Origin: Ignavibacteria bacterium CG1_02_37_35
GTDB lineage: Bacteria; Bacteroidota; Ignavibacteria; Ignavibacteriales; Ignavibacteriaceae
Direction: 5' to 3'
Assembly (NCBI GenBank): GCA_001871325.1
Contig: MNVA01000046.1
Location: 1-50,060 of the forward strand
Length of the DNA stretch: 50,060 bases
Position 1 is the stretch's first letter; every line of letters begins with the position of its first letter. The translations under genes and the position numbers were made by a program. Below, piece after piece: positions 43,537 to 50,060 of the stretch. The notes below the pieces were generated by a model that was given only the letters and a program-made list of their open reading frames with translations, was not told the DNA's origin and ran no database searches.

Positions 43537-44721
43537 TCAGAGAGCGATATACGAAACGCTTAGCACATTCGGATTTTCTTGAATCTTTTGGAGCCGTGCT
43601 GTCGAAATTCCTGCTTTCAGTTTCATCGTACAGCTTGCAATCAATCCTCCTTCAAAGATAATATTTTCAATTTCTTCAATATTCACATCTTCTTCTTTTA
43701 TCACAGAAAAAATTGAAGACAGCACTCCAGGTTTGTCAAAATGTTTTACGACTAATTGATAACTTGCCACGTTGGAAGTTGCTTTATTAACCCAGTGAGC
43801 AATTAATCCGCTGTTGAGATAATCTTTGATGATACGCACCGTTTCGGCGGCAACTGCATTCTGCGCTTGTTCAGTTGAAGCGCCAATATGATGCGTAACA
43901 TAAATATTTTTCGATTGTTGCAGCGGGGAAGTAACCGCTCCCGATTTTTGTTCCGGTTCACCTTTAAATACATCTAATGCAACATGGATTTTCTTTTCCT
44001 TTATTGCTTCGAGCATAGCATCTTCATCAATAATTTCCGCGCGGGAAGTATTGATCAATAGTGTATTCGGGTGTAAGTAACCGAACATTTCTTTATTGAA
44101 CAAACCCCTTGTCTGTGGTGTTAAGGGAAGATGAATTGATATAATATCGCACATCGGTAGAATTTTATCCATTTCAGAAAAATCTTTTATTGCTACGCCT
44201 TCGATGCGTGAAATATCTTTTCCGTAAACATTCATTCCGAAAGCAAGAGCCCGTTTTGCAACTTCTTTGCCGATATTTCCGACGCCGATAAGCGCTAGAT
44301 TTTTTCCAAATAAACCTTCCGCTTTAGAATATTCACCTTTATTCCAAACGCTGTTCTTAAAATCCATAACATTGTCCGGAATGCGGCGGTCAAGCGAGAG
44401 CATTAATCCCATTGCCAATTCAGCTACGGCAATTGAATTCATACCCGGACAATTGGCGACATAAATTCCTTTTTTATTTGCCGCAGCAATATCAATATTA
44501 TTTACACCGGCTCCGGCGCGAATAATGAGATTTAGTAGATTTGCTTTTTCAATTGAAGCTGCATTCACTTTTGTTGAACGGACGACAAGAATATCCGTGT
44601 CGGCGATGGCTTCATGTAAATTATTCTCGACCAATTGGGGAGAATAATTTACTTCGAGTCCTAACTCTTTCATTTGCAAAAGGTACTTTTCCGGAAATTT
44701 ATCCGCTACTAATACTTTCAT
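43537..44721 (-). CDS. D-3-phosphoglycerate dehydrogenase-like protein, short form with ACT domain
   Basis: A 394-residue D-isomer-specific 2-hydroxyacid dehydrogenase. The Rossmann motif is in LALIGVGNIGKEVAKR. The catalytic arginine lies in NTSRAEIIDEDAM and the histidine in VTHHIGASTEQAQ. A C-terminal ACT domain (VVKHFDKPGVLSSIFSVIKE) follows. It lacks the intervening ASB domain of the 527-residue SerA at 16862. It could be a second serine-pathway enzyme or act on another 2-hydroxyacid. A Shine-Dalgarno sequence (gggaga) precedes the ATG. The gene lies downstream of a toxin-antitoxin pair on the same strand. Confidence 0.85.
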   Translation of the reverse strand: MKVLVADKFPEKYLLQMKELGLEVNYSPQLVENNLHEAIADTDILVVRSTKVNAASIEKANLLNLIIRAGAGVNNIDIAAANKKGIYVANCPGMNSIAVAELAMGLMLSLDRRIPDNVMDFKNSVWNKGEYSKAEGLFGKNLALIGVGNIGKEVAKRALAFGMNVYGKDISRIEGVAIKDFSEMDKILPMCDIISIHLPLTPQTRGLFNKEMFGYLHPNTLLINTSRAEIIDEDAMLEAIKEKKIHVALDVFKGEPEQKSGAVTSPLQQSKNIYVTHHIGASTEQAQNAVAAETVRIIKDYLNSGLIAHWVNKATSNVASYQLVVKHFDKPGVLSSIFSVIKEEDVNIEEIENIIFEGGLIASCTMKLKAGISTARLQKIQENPNVLSVSYIAL

Positions 44722-44808
44722 TTTAGTTCTCCCTGTTTGTTTTTATTTTGATGTTACTTTATAACAAAAATCGAATTTATTCATCCAACGTATTCTCGAA
44801 AACAATTC

Positions 44809-45108
44809 TTAACTAATTCTCTCTTTCCAATACATGGGCTCTCTATGAAAATGAGCAACAGCAATGATTGTTAAAATATGAGTGCCCGACGAATAATATA
44901 TGCAATAAGGAAATTTTTTAACAACACATTTTCTGATTTTTGATTTTGGGTTTAATTTCGTCCAAAGATCAGAAAAATTTTTTATCAAATTAATAGAGTG
45001 ATCAATTTCATTTAGAAATTGGAAACCCAAACCCTTGGTGCTATATTCATAATATTCGAACGCTTCAATGATTTCCAACTGTGCTGGTTGAAGAATGGTG
45101 ATCTTCAT
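44809..45108 (-). CDS. ParE/RelE-family toxin
   Basis: A 99-residue toxin of the ParE/RelE superfamily. The C-terminal signature IRKCVVKKFPYCIYYSS...ILTIIAVAHFHREPMYWKER matches the ParE-like pattern strongly. Such toxins poison gyrase (ParE) or cut mRNA on the ribosome (RelE); the family cannot be split with certainty here. Its ATG overlaps the antitoxin stop at 45105-45108 (ATGA), the typical coupled order antitoxin-toxin. No truncation is seen, so the pair looks intact. Confidence 0.9.
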   Translation of the reverse strand: MKITILQPAQLEIIEAFEYYEYSTKGLGFQFLNEIDHSINLIKNFSDLWTKLNPKSKIRKCVVKKFPYCIYYSSGTHILTIIAVAHFHREPMYWKERIS

Positions 45109-45332
45109 GCTTGTGAAAATCTTTTCATAAATATTTCATATGGTTCTGATTTAATTTCACCTCTTTCATAGGCGTTAAATCTATCTTCGGCTTCTTCTTC
45201 CCAAGCTTTTTCAATTTTAGGATTGGGTTTATCAATGCTTAATAGGAGAAAATCCACCAATTTTAACTTATCCACAGGTGAAAGTTTCTCTAAAGAATTT
45301 AATATTGTCTTATCAATTGTCGCTCTTTGCAT
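45105..45332 (-). CDS. Addiction module antitoxin (TIGR02574-type)
   Basis: A 75-residue antitoxin. The sequence LSPVDKLKLVDFLLLSID then EKAWEEEAEDRFNAYERGEI matches the CHP02574 addiction-module component that usually precedes ParE-like toxins. I place the start at 45332, where ATG follows a Shine-Dalgarno sequence (tggaga); the longer frame to 45356 runs into the hutU stop. It is expected to bind and neutralise the overlapping toxin and to repress the pair. Confidence 0.85.
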   Translation of the reverse strand: MQRATIDKTILNSLEKLSPVDKLKLVDFLLLSIDKPNPKIEKAWEEEAEDRFNAYERGEIKSEPYEIFMKRFSQA

Positions 45333-45352
45333 ATTGTCTCCAAATATTTGTA

Positions 45353-47002
45353 TCAACCCGGAATTTTCACATTAAACTTCTTCGCATTTTCAATCGCCCT
45401 TTCGTATCCGGCATCTGCATGGCGGATAATCCCCATCCCCGGATCATACGTAAGCACGCGTTCTAATCTTTCTTCCGCTTCTTTTGTCCCATCGGCGACA
45501 ACCACCATGCCGGCATGAATTGAATTCCCGATACCAACGCCGCCGCCGTGATGCACAGAAACCCAACTTGCCCCGCCAATACTGTTTAGCATTGCATTAA
45601 GGATGGGCCAATCGGCAATTGCATCGCTGCCGTCTTTCATTGCTTCTGTTTCGCGGTAGGGTGAAGCGACCGAACCGCAATCGAGATGATCTCGCCCGAT
45701 TACAATTGGCGCAGAAACATTCCCATCTGCAACCAGTTGATTGAAAATTTTTCCCATCAGTGCGCGTTCACCGTATCCAAGCCAGCAAATCCGGGCAGGC
45801 AACCCCTGAAAGTGAACTTGCTTTTGTGCTTTGTTAATCCAATTTATTAAAGCTTTATTTTCAGGGAAAGTATTTTTAATCGCTTCATCGGTTACAAAAA
45901 TATCGTTCGGATCGCCGCTTAAGGCAACCCATCGAAACGGACCTTTGCCGTCGCAAAATAACGGGCGGATAAATTCCGGAACGAAACCCGGAATATTAAA
46001 AGCGTTTTCTACTCCGTTTGCCTTTGCTTCTCCCCGAATATTATTTCCATAGTCAAAAGTTATTGCGCCGCGTTTTTGAAATTCAAGCATTGCTTTTATA
46101 TGCACCACAATCGTTTCTTTAGCGAGTTTAATATATTGTTGCGGGTTTTCTTTTCGAAGTTTTAAAGCTGAATCGAAAGTCATTCCCATCGGTACATAGC
46201 CGTTTAAAGTATCGTGCGCAGAAGTTTGATCGGTCAAAATATCGGGAATAATATTTCGTTCTAAAATTTGTGGGAGTAGTTCTCCTGCATTTCCGAGTAA
46301 GCCAACGGATAAAGCTTTTTTATTTTTTTTCGCATCAAGAACAAGTTGAAGAGCTTCATCAAGTGATTCTGAAATAACATCGAGATAACCGGTATCAATT
46401 CTTTTTTGAAGACGCTTTTTATCAACATCAATTCCGAGAAAAGCGGCGCCGTTCATCGTTGCGGCAAGCGGTTGAGCGCCACCCATACCGCCCAAACCGG
46501 CAGTCAGTAAAAACTTTCCGCTTAAATCGGAATTAAAATATTTTCTTCCGCATTCAGCAAAAGTCTCGTATGTACCCTGGAGAATTCCCTGTGTGCCGAT
46601 GTAAATCCAACTTCCGGCAGTCATTTGTCCATACATCGTTAACCCAAGCGCTTCAAGTCTACGGAATTCATCCCACGTTGCCCATCGGGGGACGAGCATC
46701 GAATTTGAAATAATTACTCTTGGTGCGTTTGTGTGTGTTTTGAAAATTCCAACCGGTTTTCCGGATTGTACAAGAAGTGTTTCATCATTTTCTAATTGGC
46801 GCAACGAAGAAACGATAGCATCGAAAGCTGCCCAATTTCTAGCGGCTTTGCCTGTGCCGCCGTAAACAATGAGCTCGGCGGGATTCTCTGCAACATCGGG
46901 ATCGAGGTTATTCATCAACATCCGCAACGCTGCTTCTTGTATCCAGCTTTTACATGAAATTTCTTTTCCGCGAGGCGCTTTAATAATTCGTTGTCCGGAC
47001 AT
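45353..47002 (-). CDS. hutU: Urocanate hydratase
   Basis: The second enzyme of histidine degradation, converting urocanate to imidazolonepropionate with tightly bound NAD+. The 549 residues match the family. Visible signatures: [53 protein letters not shown] and the NAD-cysteine region around [24 protein letters not shown] follows. No hutH, hutI or hutG is in this window, so the pathway is dispersed or partial. A hairpin (47017-47040) sits 15 bases upstream of the start. Confidence 0.95.
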   Translation of the reverse strand: MSGQRIIKAPRGKEISCKSWIQEAALRMLMNNLDPDVAENPAELIVYGGTGKAARNWAAFDAIVSSLRQLENDETLLVQSGKPVGIFKTHTNAPRVIISNSMLVPRWATWDEFRRLEALGLTMYGQMTAGSWIYIGTQGILQGTYETFAECGRKYFNSDLSGKFLLTAGLGGMGGAQPLAATMNGAAFLGIDVDKKRLQKRIDTGYLDVISESLDEALQLVLDAKKNKKALSVGLLGNAGELLPQILERNIIPDILTDQTSAHDTLNGYVPMGMTFDSALKLRKENPQQYIKLAKETIVVHIKAMLEFQKRGAITFDYGNNIRGEAKANGVENAFNIPGFVPEFIRPLFCDGKGPFRWVALSGDPNDIFVTDEAIKNTFPENKALINWINKAQKQVHFQGLPARICWLGYGERALMGKIFNQLVADGNVSAPIVIGRDHLDCGSVASPYRETEAMKDGSDAIADWPILNAMLNSIGGASWVSVHHGGGVGIGNSIHAGMVVVADGTKEAEERLERVLTYDPGMGIIRHADAGYERAIENAKKFNVKIPG

Positions 47003-47016
47003 AATAAATTCCTAAC

Positions 47017-47040
47017 CTGTCCCGATGGCTATCGGGACAG
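47017..47040. repeat. Perfect palindromic hairpin upstream of hutU
   Basis: The 10 bp arms ctgtcccgat (47017-47026) and atcgggacag (47031-47040) flank a GGCT loop. It lies 15 bases before the hutU start, so it would be in the hutU 5' leader or just upstream. It resembles dispersed intergenic palindromes rather than a terminator, as no T-run is present on either side. Confidence 0.75.
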
Positions 47041-47044
47041 AATT

Positions 47045-47158
47045 AAATAAATTGAATTGAATGATTGAATGTCTGCACGGTTGAATGAAAAACATTGAAG
47101 CGTCAATTAATTCCAAAGAAAAGCCATTCATCCATTTATCTTCATTCATCCATTCTGT
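47045..47158. repeat. Low-complexity inverted-like tract upstream of hutU
   Basis: The left half repeats gattgaatg/gttgaatg-type units (47060-47087) and the right half repeats cattcatcc-type units (47125-47156), so the halves are roughly complementary. It fills the gap between hutU and the 111-residue gene and contains no coding frame I can support. Confidence 0.5.
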
Positions 47159-47214
47159 TAAGTTTTTTTTGTTACACAAATATTCTTCCCATTTTGCGCA
47201 GATATTTTTGATAA

Positions 47215-47550
47215 CTATTTAAAATGATTTTCATATAAAATTTCATACTGCATGAGGATGGATTTGTATAACCATTTTTTAAAGAACCATCCCTTTTTTA
47301 TTTGATCTTTAAAATGCTTGATGTTCACTTCAAGCTGATACCGGAATCGTGTAAATTCATCTTTTGTCAGCTTGATTGTTTCATCTCCGGTTTTAATTTT
47401 TTCAAGAATAGAAGAAAGTGCTTTCACTTCGGCAAAATATTTCTGATCTCCTTCAGTTTGTTTAATAACCGTTTTACAAATGTTCTGAACTAGTTTTTTA
47501 TCGTTTTTATTGAACTCGAAATGGTAATTTCTGAACTGTAGTTTTTTCAT
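47215..47550 (-). CDS. Small protein of unknown function
   Basis: I do not recognise this 111-residue protein. It is lysine-rich, predicted mainly helical, with no signal peptide and no transmembrane helix, though the C-terminus is aromatic (KGWFFKKWLYKSILMQYEIL). It starts six bases after the add stop codon, and the Shine-Dalgarno sequence (aagga) overlaps that stop, so it is coupled to adenosine deaminase. Any functional link to purine metabolism is inference from position. Confidence 0.7.
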   Translation of the reverse strand: MKKLQFRNYHFEFNKNDKKLVQNICKTVIKQTEGDQKYFAEVKALSSILEKIKTGDETIKLTKDEFTRFRYQLEVNIKHFKDQIKKGWFFKKWLYKSILMQYEILYENHFK

Positions 47551-47556
47551 ACATCC

Positions 47557-48645
47557 TTATTTTTTTAGTGATAAAAGTTTTTCTCTGATTTTTTGATAGC
47601 CGGGTTTAATTATATCATAAATAAATTTCAATCTCTCTTCGTGATGAATGAAAGCAGATTTCATTGCGTTGATGGTGATCTTTTCAATGTCATCTAAGGT
47701 AAGATTAAAATATTCTGTTGCCAAAAGGAATTCCTTTGTCAAGGTCGTATCACTCATTAAACGGTCATCAGTGTTTATAGTTAATCGAAATTTTAATTTA
47801 TACAAATATCCGAACGGGTGATTTTCAAGTTTATCAATAGCGCCGGTGTGCAGATTGCTTAAAAGACATATTTCAATAGGGATTCTTTTATCCAGGATAT
47901 ATTGAGCCAGGTCGCCCATACTTACAAAATTTCCATTCGTATCAAAAGTAATGTCTTCCAGAATTCTTGTCCCGTGTCCTATGCGGTGCGCGCCGCACCA
48001 TTGGATAGCCTGCCAGATGGATTCTTTTCCGAATGCTTCTCCTGCATGAATCGTAATATTAAAATTTTCGCGCTGGCAAAATTGAAAAGCATCGACATGT
48101 TTTTTGGGAGGATAACCACCCTCCTCACCGGCTAAATCGAAACCGACGACTCCGCGGTTTCTATAATTAACAGCAAGTTCTGCAAACTCAAGCGAATTTT
48201 TCATATTCCGCATTGCACAAATTATCAATCCGAATCCAACTCCAAAATCTTTTTTCCCTTTTTCCAATCCTTCAAGAACTGCATTCACAACATCATCATA
48301 ATGTAAACCCTTTGATGTGTGAAAGACCGGGGCGAAACGGGTCTCAATGTAGCAGACGCCGTCATTTTTCATATCTTCCATCATTTCATAGGCGATACGG
48401 CTTAACGATTCTTTCGTCTGCATAACCGCAATGGTATGTTCAAAACCTTGTAAATATTCAACTAAGTTTCCCTTATTAGCTCCGCGGTGAAACCATTCAC
48501 CTAGTTCTTTCGGGTTATCTGTGGGAAGTTTATTGTACTTAAGTTCTTTTGCAAGTTCAATTATTGTTGATGCTCTTAATCCACCGTCAAGGTGATCGTG
48601 GAGTAAAACTTTAGGGACTGAACGAATGATTTCTGTAGTGTTCAA
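47557..48645 (-). CDS. add: Adenosine deaminase
   Basis: Deaminates adenosine (and deoxyadenosine) to inosine, in purine salvage. 362 residues. Zinc and active-site motifs: LLHDHLDGG (H16, H18), TIHAGEAFG, AHRIGHGTRI and LTINTDDRLMSDT (aspartate pair). The start is TTG with a strong Shine-Dalgarno sequence (gaggtg); in-frame stops rule out an upstream ATG. The promoter at 48666-48697 gives a very short leader. Aminodeoxyfutalosine deaminase of the Mqn pathway is a close relative, so the exact substrate should be treated with some care. Confidence 0.88.
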   Translation of the reverse strand: MNTTEIIRSVPKVLLHDHLDGGLRASTIIELAKELKYNKLPTDNPKELGEWFHRGANKGNLVEYLQGFEHTIAVMQTKESLSRIAYEMMEDMKNDGVCYIETRFAPVFHTSKGLHYDDVVNAVLEGLEKGKKDFGVGFGLIICAMRNMKNSLEFAELAVNYRNRGVVGFDLAGEEGGYPPKKHVDAFQFCQRENFNITIHAGEAFGKESIWQAIQWCGAHRIGHGTRILEDITFDTNGNFVSMGDLAQYILDKRIPIEICLLSNLHTGAIDKLENHPFGYLYKLKFRLTINTDDRLMSDTTLTKEFLLATEYFNLTLDDIEKITINAMKSAFIHHEERLKFIYDIIKPGYQKIREKLLSLKK

Positions 48646-48665
48646 AATTCACCTCATTTTTATTT

Positions 48666-48697
48666 CAAAAATATCCTTTTTGCAACGGAAAAGCAAC
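48666..48697 (-). promoter_or_regulatory. Bacteroidetes-type promoter for add
   Basis: Read on the minus strand: GTTG (48697-48694), a 20-base spacer, then TATTTTTG (48673-48666). This fits TTG-N20-TAnnTTTG. Transcription would start near 48659, about 14 bases before the TTG start codon. Confidence 0.55.
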
Positions 48698-48730
48698 GAA
48701 GTAACTCCGGCTTTCTTTTGTTGCAGAATT

Positions 48731-48802
48731 GTTTGTGTTGAAAGGTTGAAAGATTGAAATGAAATTCTCAACTAAACAATTCAACAATTCAACAATTAAA
48801 CT
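48731..48802. repeat. Low-complexity direct/inverted repeats between add and the TPR gene
   Basis: Units of the type ggttgaaa (48735-48760 region) are followed by tandem caattcaa units (48776-48795), which are roughly complementary to them. The tract resembles the one at 47045-47158. Confidence 0.5.
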
Positions 48803-48835
48803 TTTCTACAAACTTAGATGAAATTTAAGCTTAGG

Positions 48836-48867
48836 CTTGACTTAACTATGCCAAATAAGTAAGTTTG
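48836..48867 (+). promoter_or_regulatory. Bacteroidetes-type promoter for the TPR lipoprotein gene
   Basis: CTTG (48836-48839), a 20-base spacer and TAAGTTTG (48860-48867) match TTG-N20-TAnnTTTG. The expected start is near 48874, 24 bases before the ATG. It is divergent from the add promoter, and both have the same 20-base spacing. Confidence 0.55.
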
Positions 48868-48897
48868 AACCGACAATAATTTAAATATGGAGAATTA

Positions 48898-50060
48898 ATG
48901 AAACATGTAAATATTTTTACAGCGATTGTTCTAGGGGCTTTTTTAACTTTTACCGGGTTTCAATGTTCATCAACTGAAATAACAAGCGCTAAGTTGTATA
49001 TTCAACAAAAAAACTGGGACAAAGCTATTGATGCTTTGAAAAAGGAAGTTACAAAAAATCCGAAAAGTGACGAAGGGTTCTATCTTTTAGGAACGGTTTA
49101 TGCAGAAAAAGAAGACATGGATGGGATGATCGAAAATTATAATAAGTCATTGGGTGTAAGTAAAAAATATGAAAAAGAAATTAAGGGAGCGAGAAAATAC
49201 CATTGGGCTAATTTCCATAACAGAGGAGTCGCGTTTTTTAACAGAGCCGCTCAACAGACAGATCCCGACAGCGCTTTAGTTCTCAACAATAAATCAGTTT
49301 ATGCCTTTGGACTAGCGATCAAATTAGAACCGGATACTATTGACACTTATAAAAACATGGCTTTTGTCTATATGAACATGCAAAAATATGACGAAGCAAT
49401 TCCCTACTTTATGAAACTGATTGACAAACATAAATCGCCGGATGCCTATAAATACGTTGGACAAATCTATTACAACAAAGGCGTTCTCCAACGTGATAAA
49501 TATGAAAGTTCAAAAATTGCTGCTGACAGTTTGTTGGCGGTAGAATATTTCAACAAAGCGATCATCATTTTGGAAGAAGGGAAAAAAGTTCTTCCAAACG
49601 ATTCCGAGGTTCTGCTTTATTTATCAAATTCTTACATAGCAGCAAATAAAGTTGATGTTGCAATTGATGCATTTAAAGCAGGGGTTTCAGCTGAACCCAA
49701 TAACAAATTTTATCGTTATAATTATGGAGTGCTACTTTTAGGTGATAGTCAATTTGAAGAAGCCGCAGATCAATTTAAGAAAGCGGTTGATATTGACCCG
49801 GCTTATCAGAATGCGATTTACAACCTGGCGGTTACTTATGTAAAATGGGGCGCTAAAATTGCAAAAGACCATGAAATCGCAAATAAAGATGTCAAGGACG
49901 CAAAAGAAGAAACGCAATCAAAAGAAAAATATAAAGCTGCTCTTCCTTATTTAGAATCCTATGTGCAGAAGAAAACCGATGATGCTCAAATTTGGGAACT
50001 CTTAGGCAAAGTTTACCCCGTAATGGGAATGCCGAGTGACGCTTCCAATGCATTTAAAAA
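48898..50060 (+). CDS. TPR-repeat lipoprotein (partial, runs off the window)
   Basis: An open frame from ATG 48898 continues to the window end, at least 387 codons. The N-terminus MKHVNIFTAIVLGAFLTFTG is a signal peptide ending in a lipobox-like GFQC, so it should be a lipoprotein. Tetratricopeptide repeats follow, for example AKLYIQQKNWDKAIDALKKE and YLLGTVYAEKED, with later copies around FYRYNYGVLLLGDSQFEEAA and AIYNLAVTYVKWG. TPR arrays mediate protein-protein contacts; the partner is unknown. A Shine-Dalgarno sequence (ggag) and a good promoter precede it. The C-terminus is not visible. Confidence 0.9.
   Translation, partial: MKHVNIFTAIVLGAFLTFTGFQCSSTEITSAKLYIQQKNWDKAIDALKKEVTKNPKSDEGFYLLGTVYAEKEDMDGMIENYNKSLGVSKKYEKEIKGARKYHWANFHNRGVAFFNRAAQQTDPDSALVLNNKSVYAFGLAIKLEPDTIDTYKNMAFVYMNMQKYDEAIPYFMKLIDKHKSPDAYKYVGQIYYNKGVLQRDKYESSKIAADSLLAVEYFNKAIIILEEGKKVLPNDSEVLLYLSNSYIAANKVDVAIDAFKAGVSAEPNNKFYRYNYGVLLLGDSQFEEAADQFKKAVDIDPAYQNAIYNLAVTYVKWGAKIAKDHEIANKDVKDAKEETQSKEKYKAALPYLESYVQKKTDDAQIWELLGKVYPVMGMPSDASNAFK

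Noticed and set aside
1-50060. CRISPR arrays, tRNA genes, 16S/23S rRNA, prophage or conjugation genes
   Set aside because: Scanning by eye found no regularly spaced repeats, tRNA T-loop patterns or hallmark genes; a tool search could still reveal a missed tRNA.

Overview
The window looks like a chromosomal segment from an Ignavibacteria/Chlorobi-Bacteroidetes-type Gram-negative bacterium. The reasons are: a type IX secretion (T9SS) C-terminal sorting domain (NYPNPFNPST at about 20595), PorV/PorQ, GWxTD and DUF5686 family proteins, a TonB-dependent receptor with a carboxypeptidase-regulatory-like domain, an ATP synthase cluster without beta/epsilon genes, and Bacteroidetes-style promoters (TTG-N20-TAnnTTTG). 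The DNA is AT-rich throughout, and TTG starts are used by several genes (rpsP, rimM, the lipid A acyltransferase gene and add).

Layout. 1-2160 is an accessory patch: the edge of a possible transposase gene, then a two-gene restriction-modification pair on the minus strand. 2290-3234 is a lone alpha/beta hydrolase. 3470-3905 is the RNase P RNA, followed within 30 bp by recJ-yebC-ruvC-ruvA (DNA repair and recombination). 7525-7811 holds a broken antitoxin gene. On the minus strand follow a DUF5686 outer-membrane protein and an FAH-family hydrolase. On the plus strand come a HAD phosphatase, dnaE, a FabL-like enoyl reductase, trxA and serA. 18590-29007 is a cell-surface block: a T9SS cargo protein, a lipoprotein, a SusC-like receptor, a large secreted protein and a PorV-like barrel, with terminators between sub-units.

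29066-42590 is a long co-directional run with overlaps or tiny gaps: GWxTD protein, lipid A acyltransferase, GT9 glycosyltransferase, M23 peptidase, bactofilin, atpZ/atpI-like genes, atpB-E-F-H-A-G, ffh, rpsP, khpA, rimM, trmD, rplS, closed by a strong terminator at 42601. It joins envelope building, energy conversion and translation/secretion genes in what may be one superoperon.

42629-43393 is a diverged MqnA-like protein. The minus strand then carries a second phosphoglycerate dehydrogenase, an intact ParE-type toxin-antitoxin pair, hutU, a small unknown protein and adenosine deaminase. The window ends inside a TPR lipoprotein gene on the plus strand. I saw no tRNA, 16S/23S rRNA, CRISPR array or prophage.

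Most of the window is recognisable housekeeping DNA, and I do not see a clearly undescribed multi-gene system. The best candidates for novelty are the unclassified restriction enzyme, the palindromic inserts in the RNase P RNA, the nonsense-broken antitoxin and the diverged MqnA-like gene.
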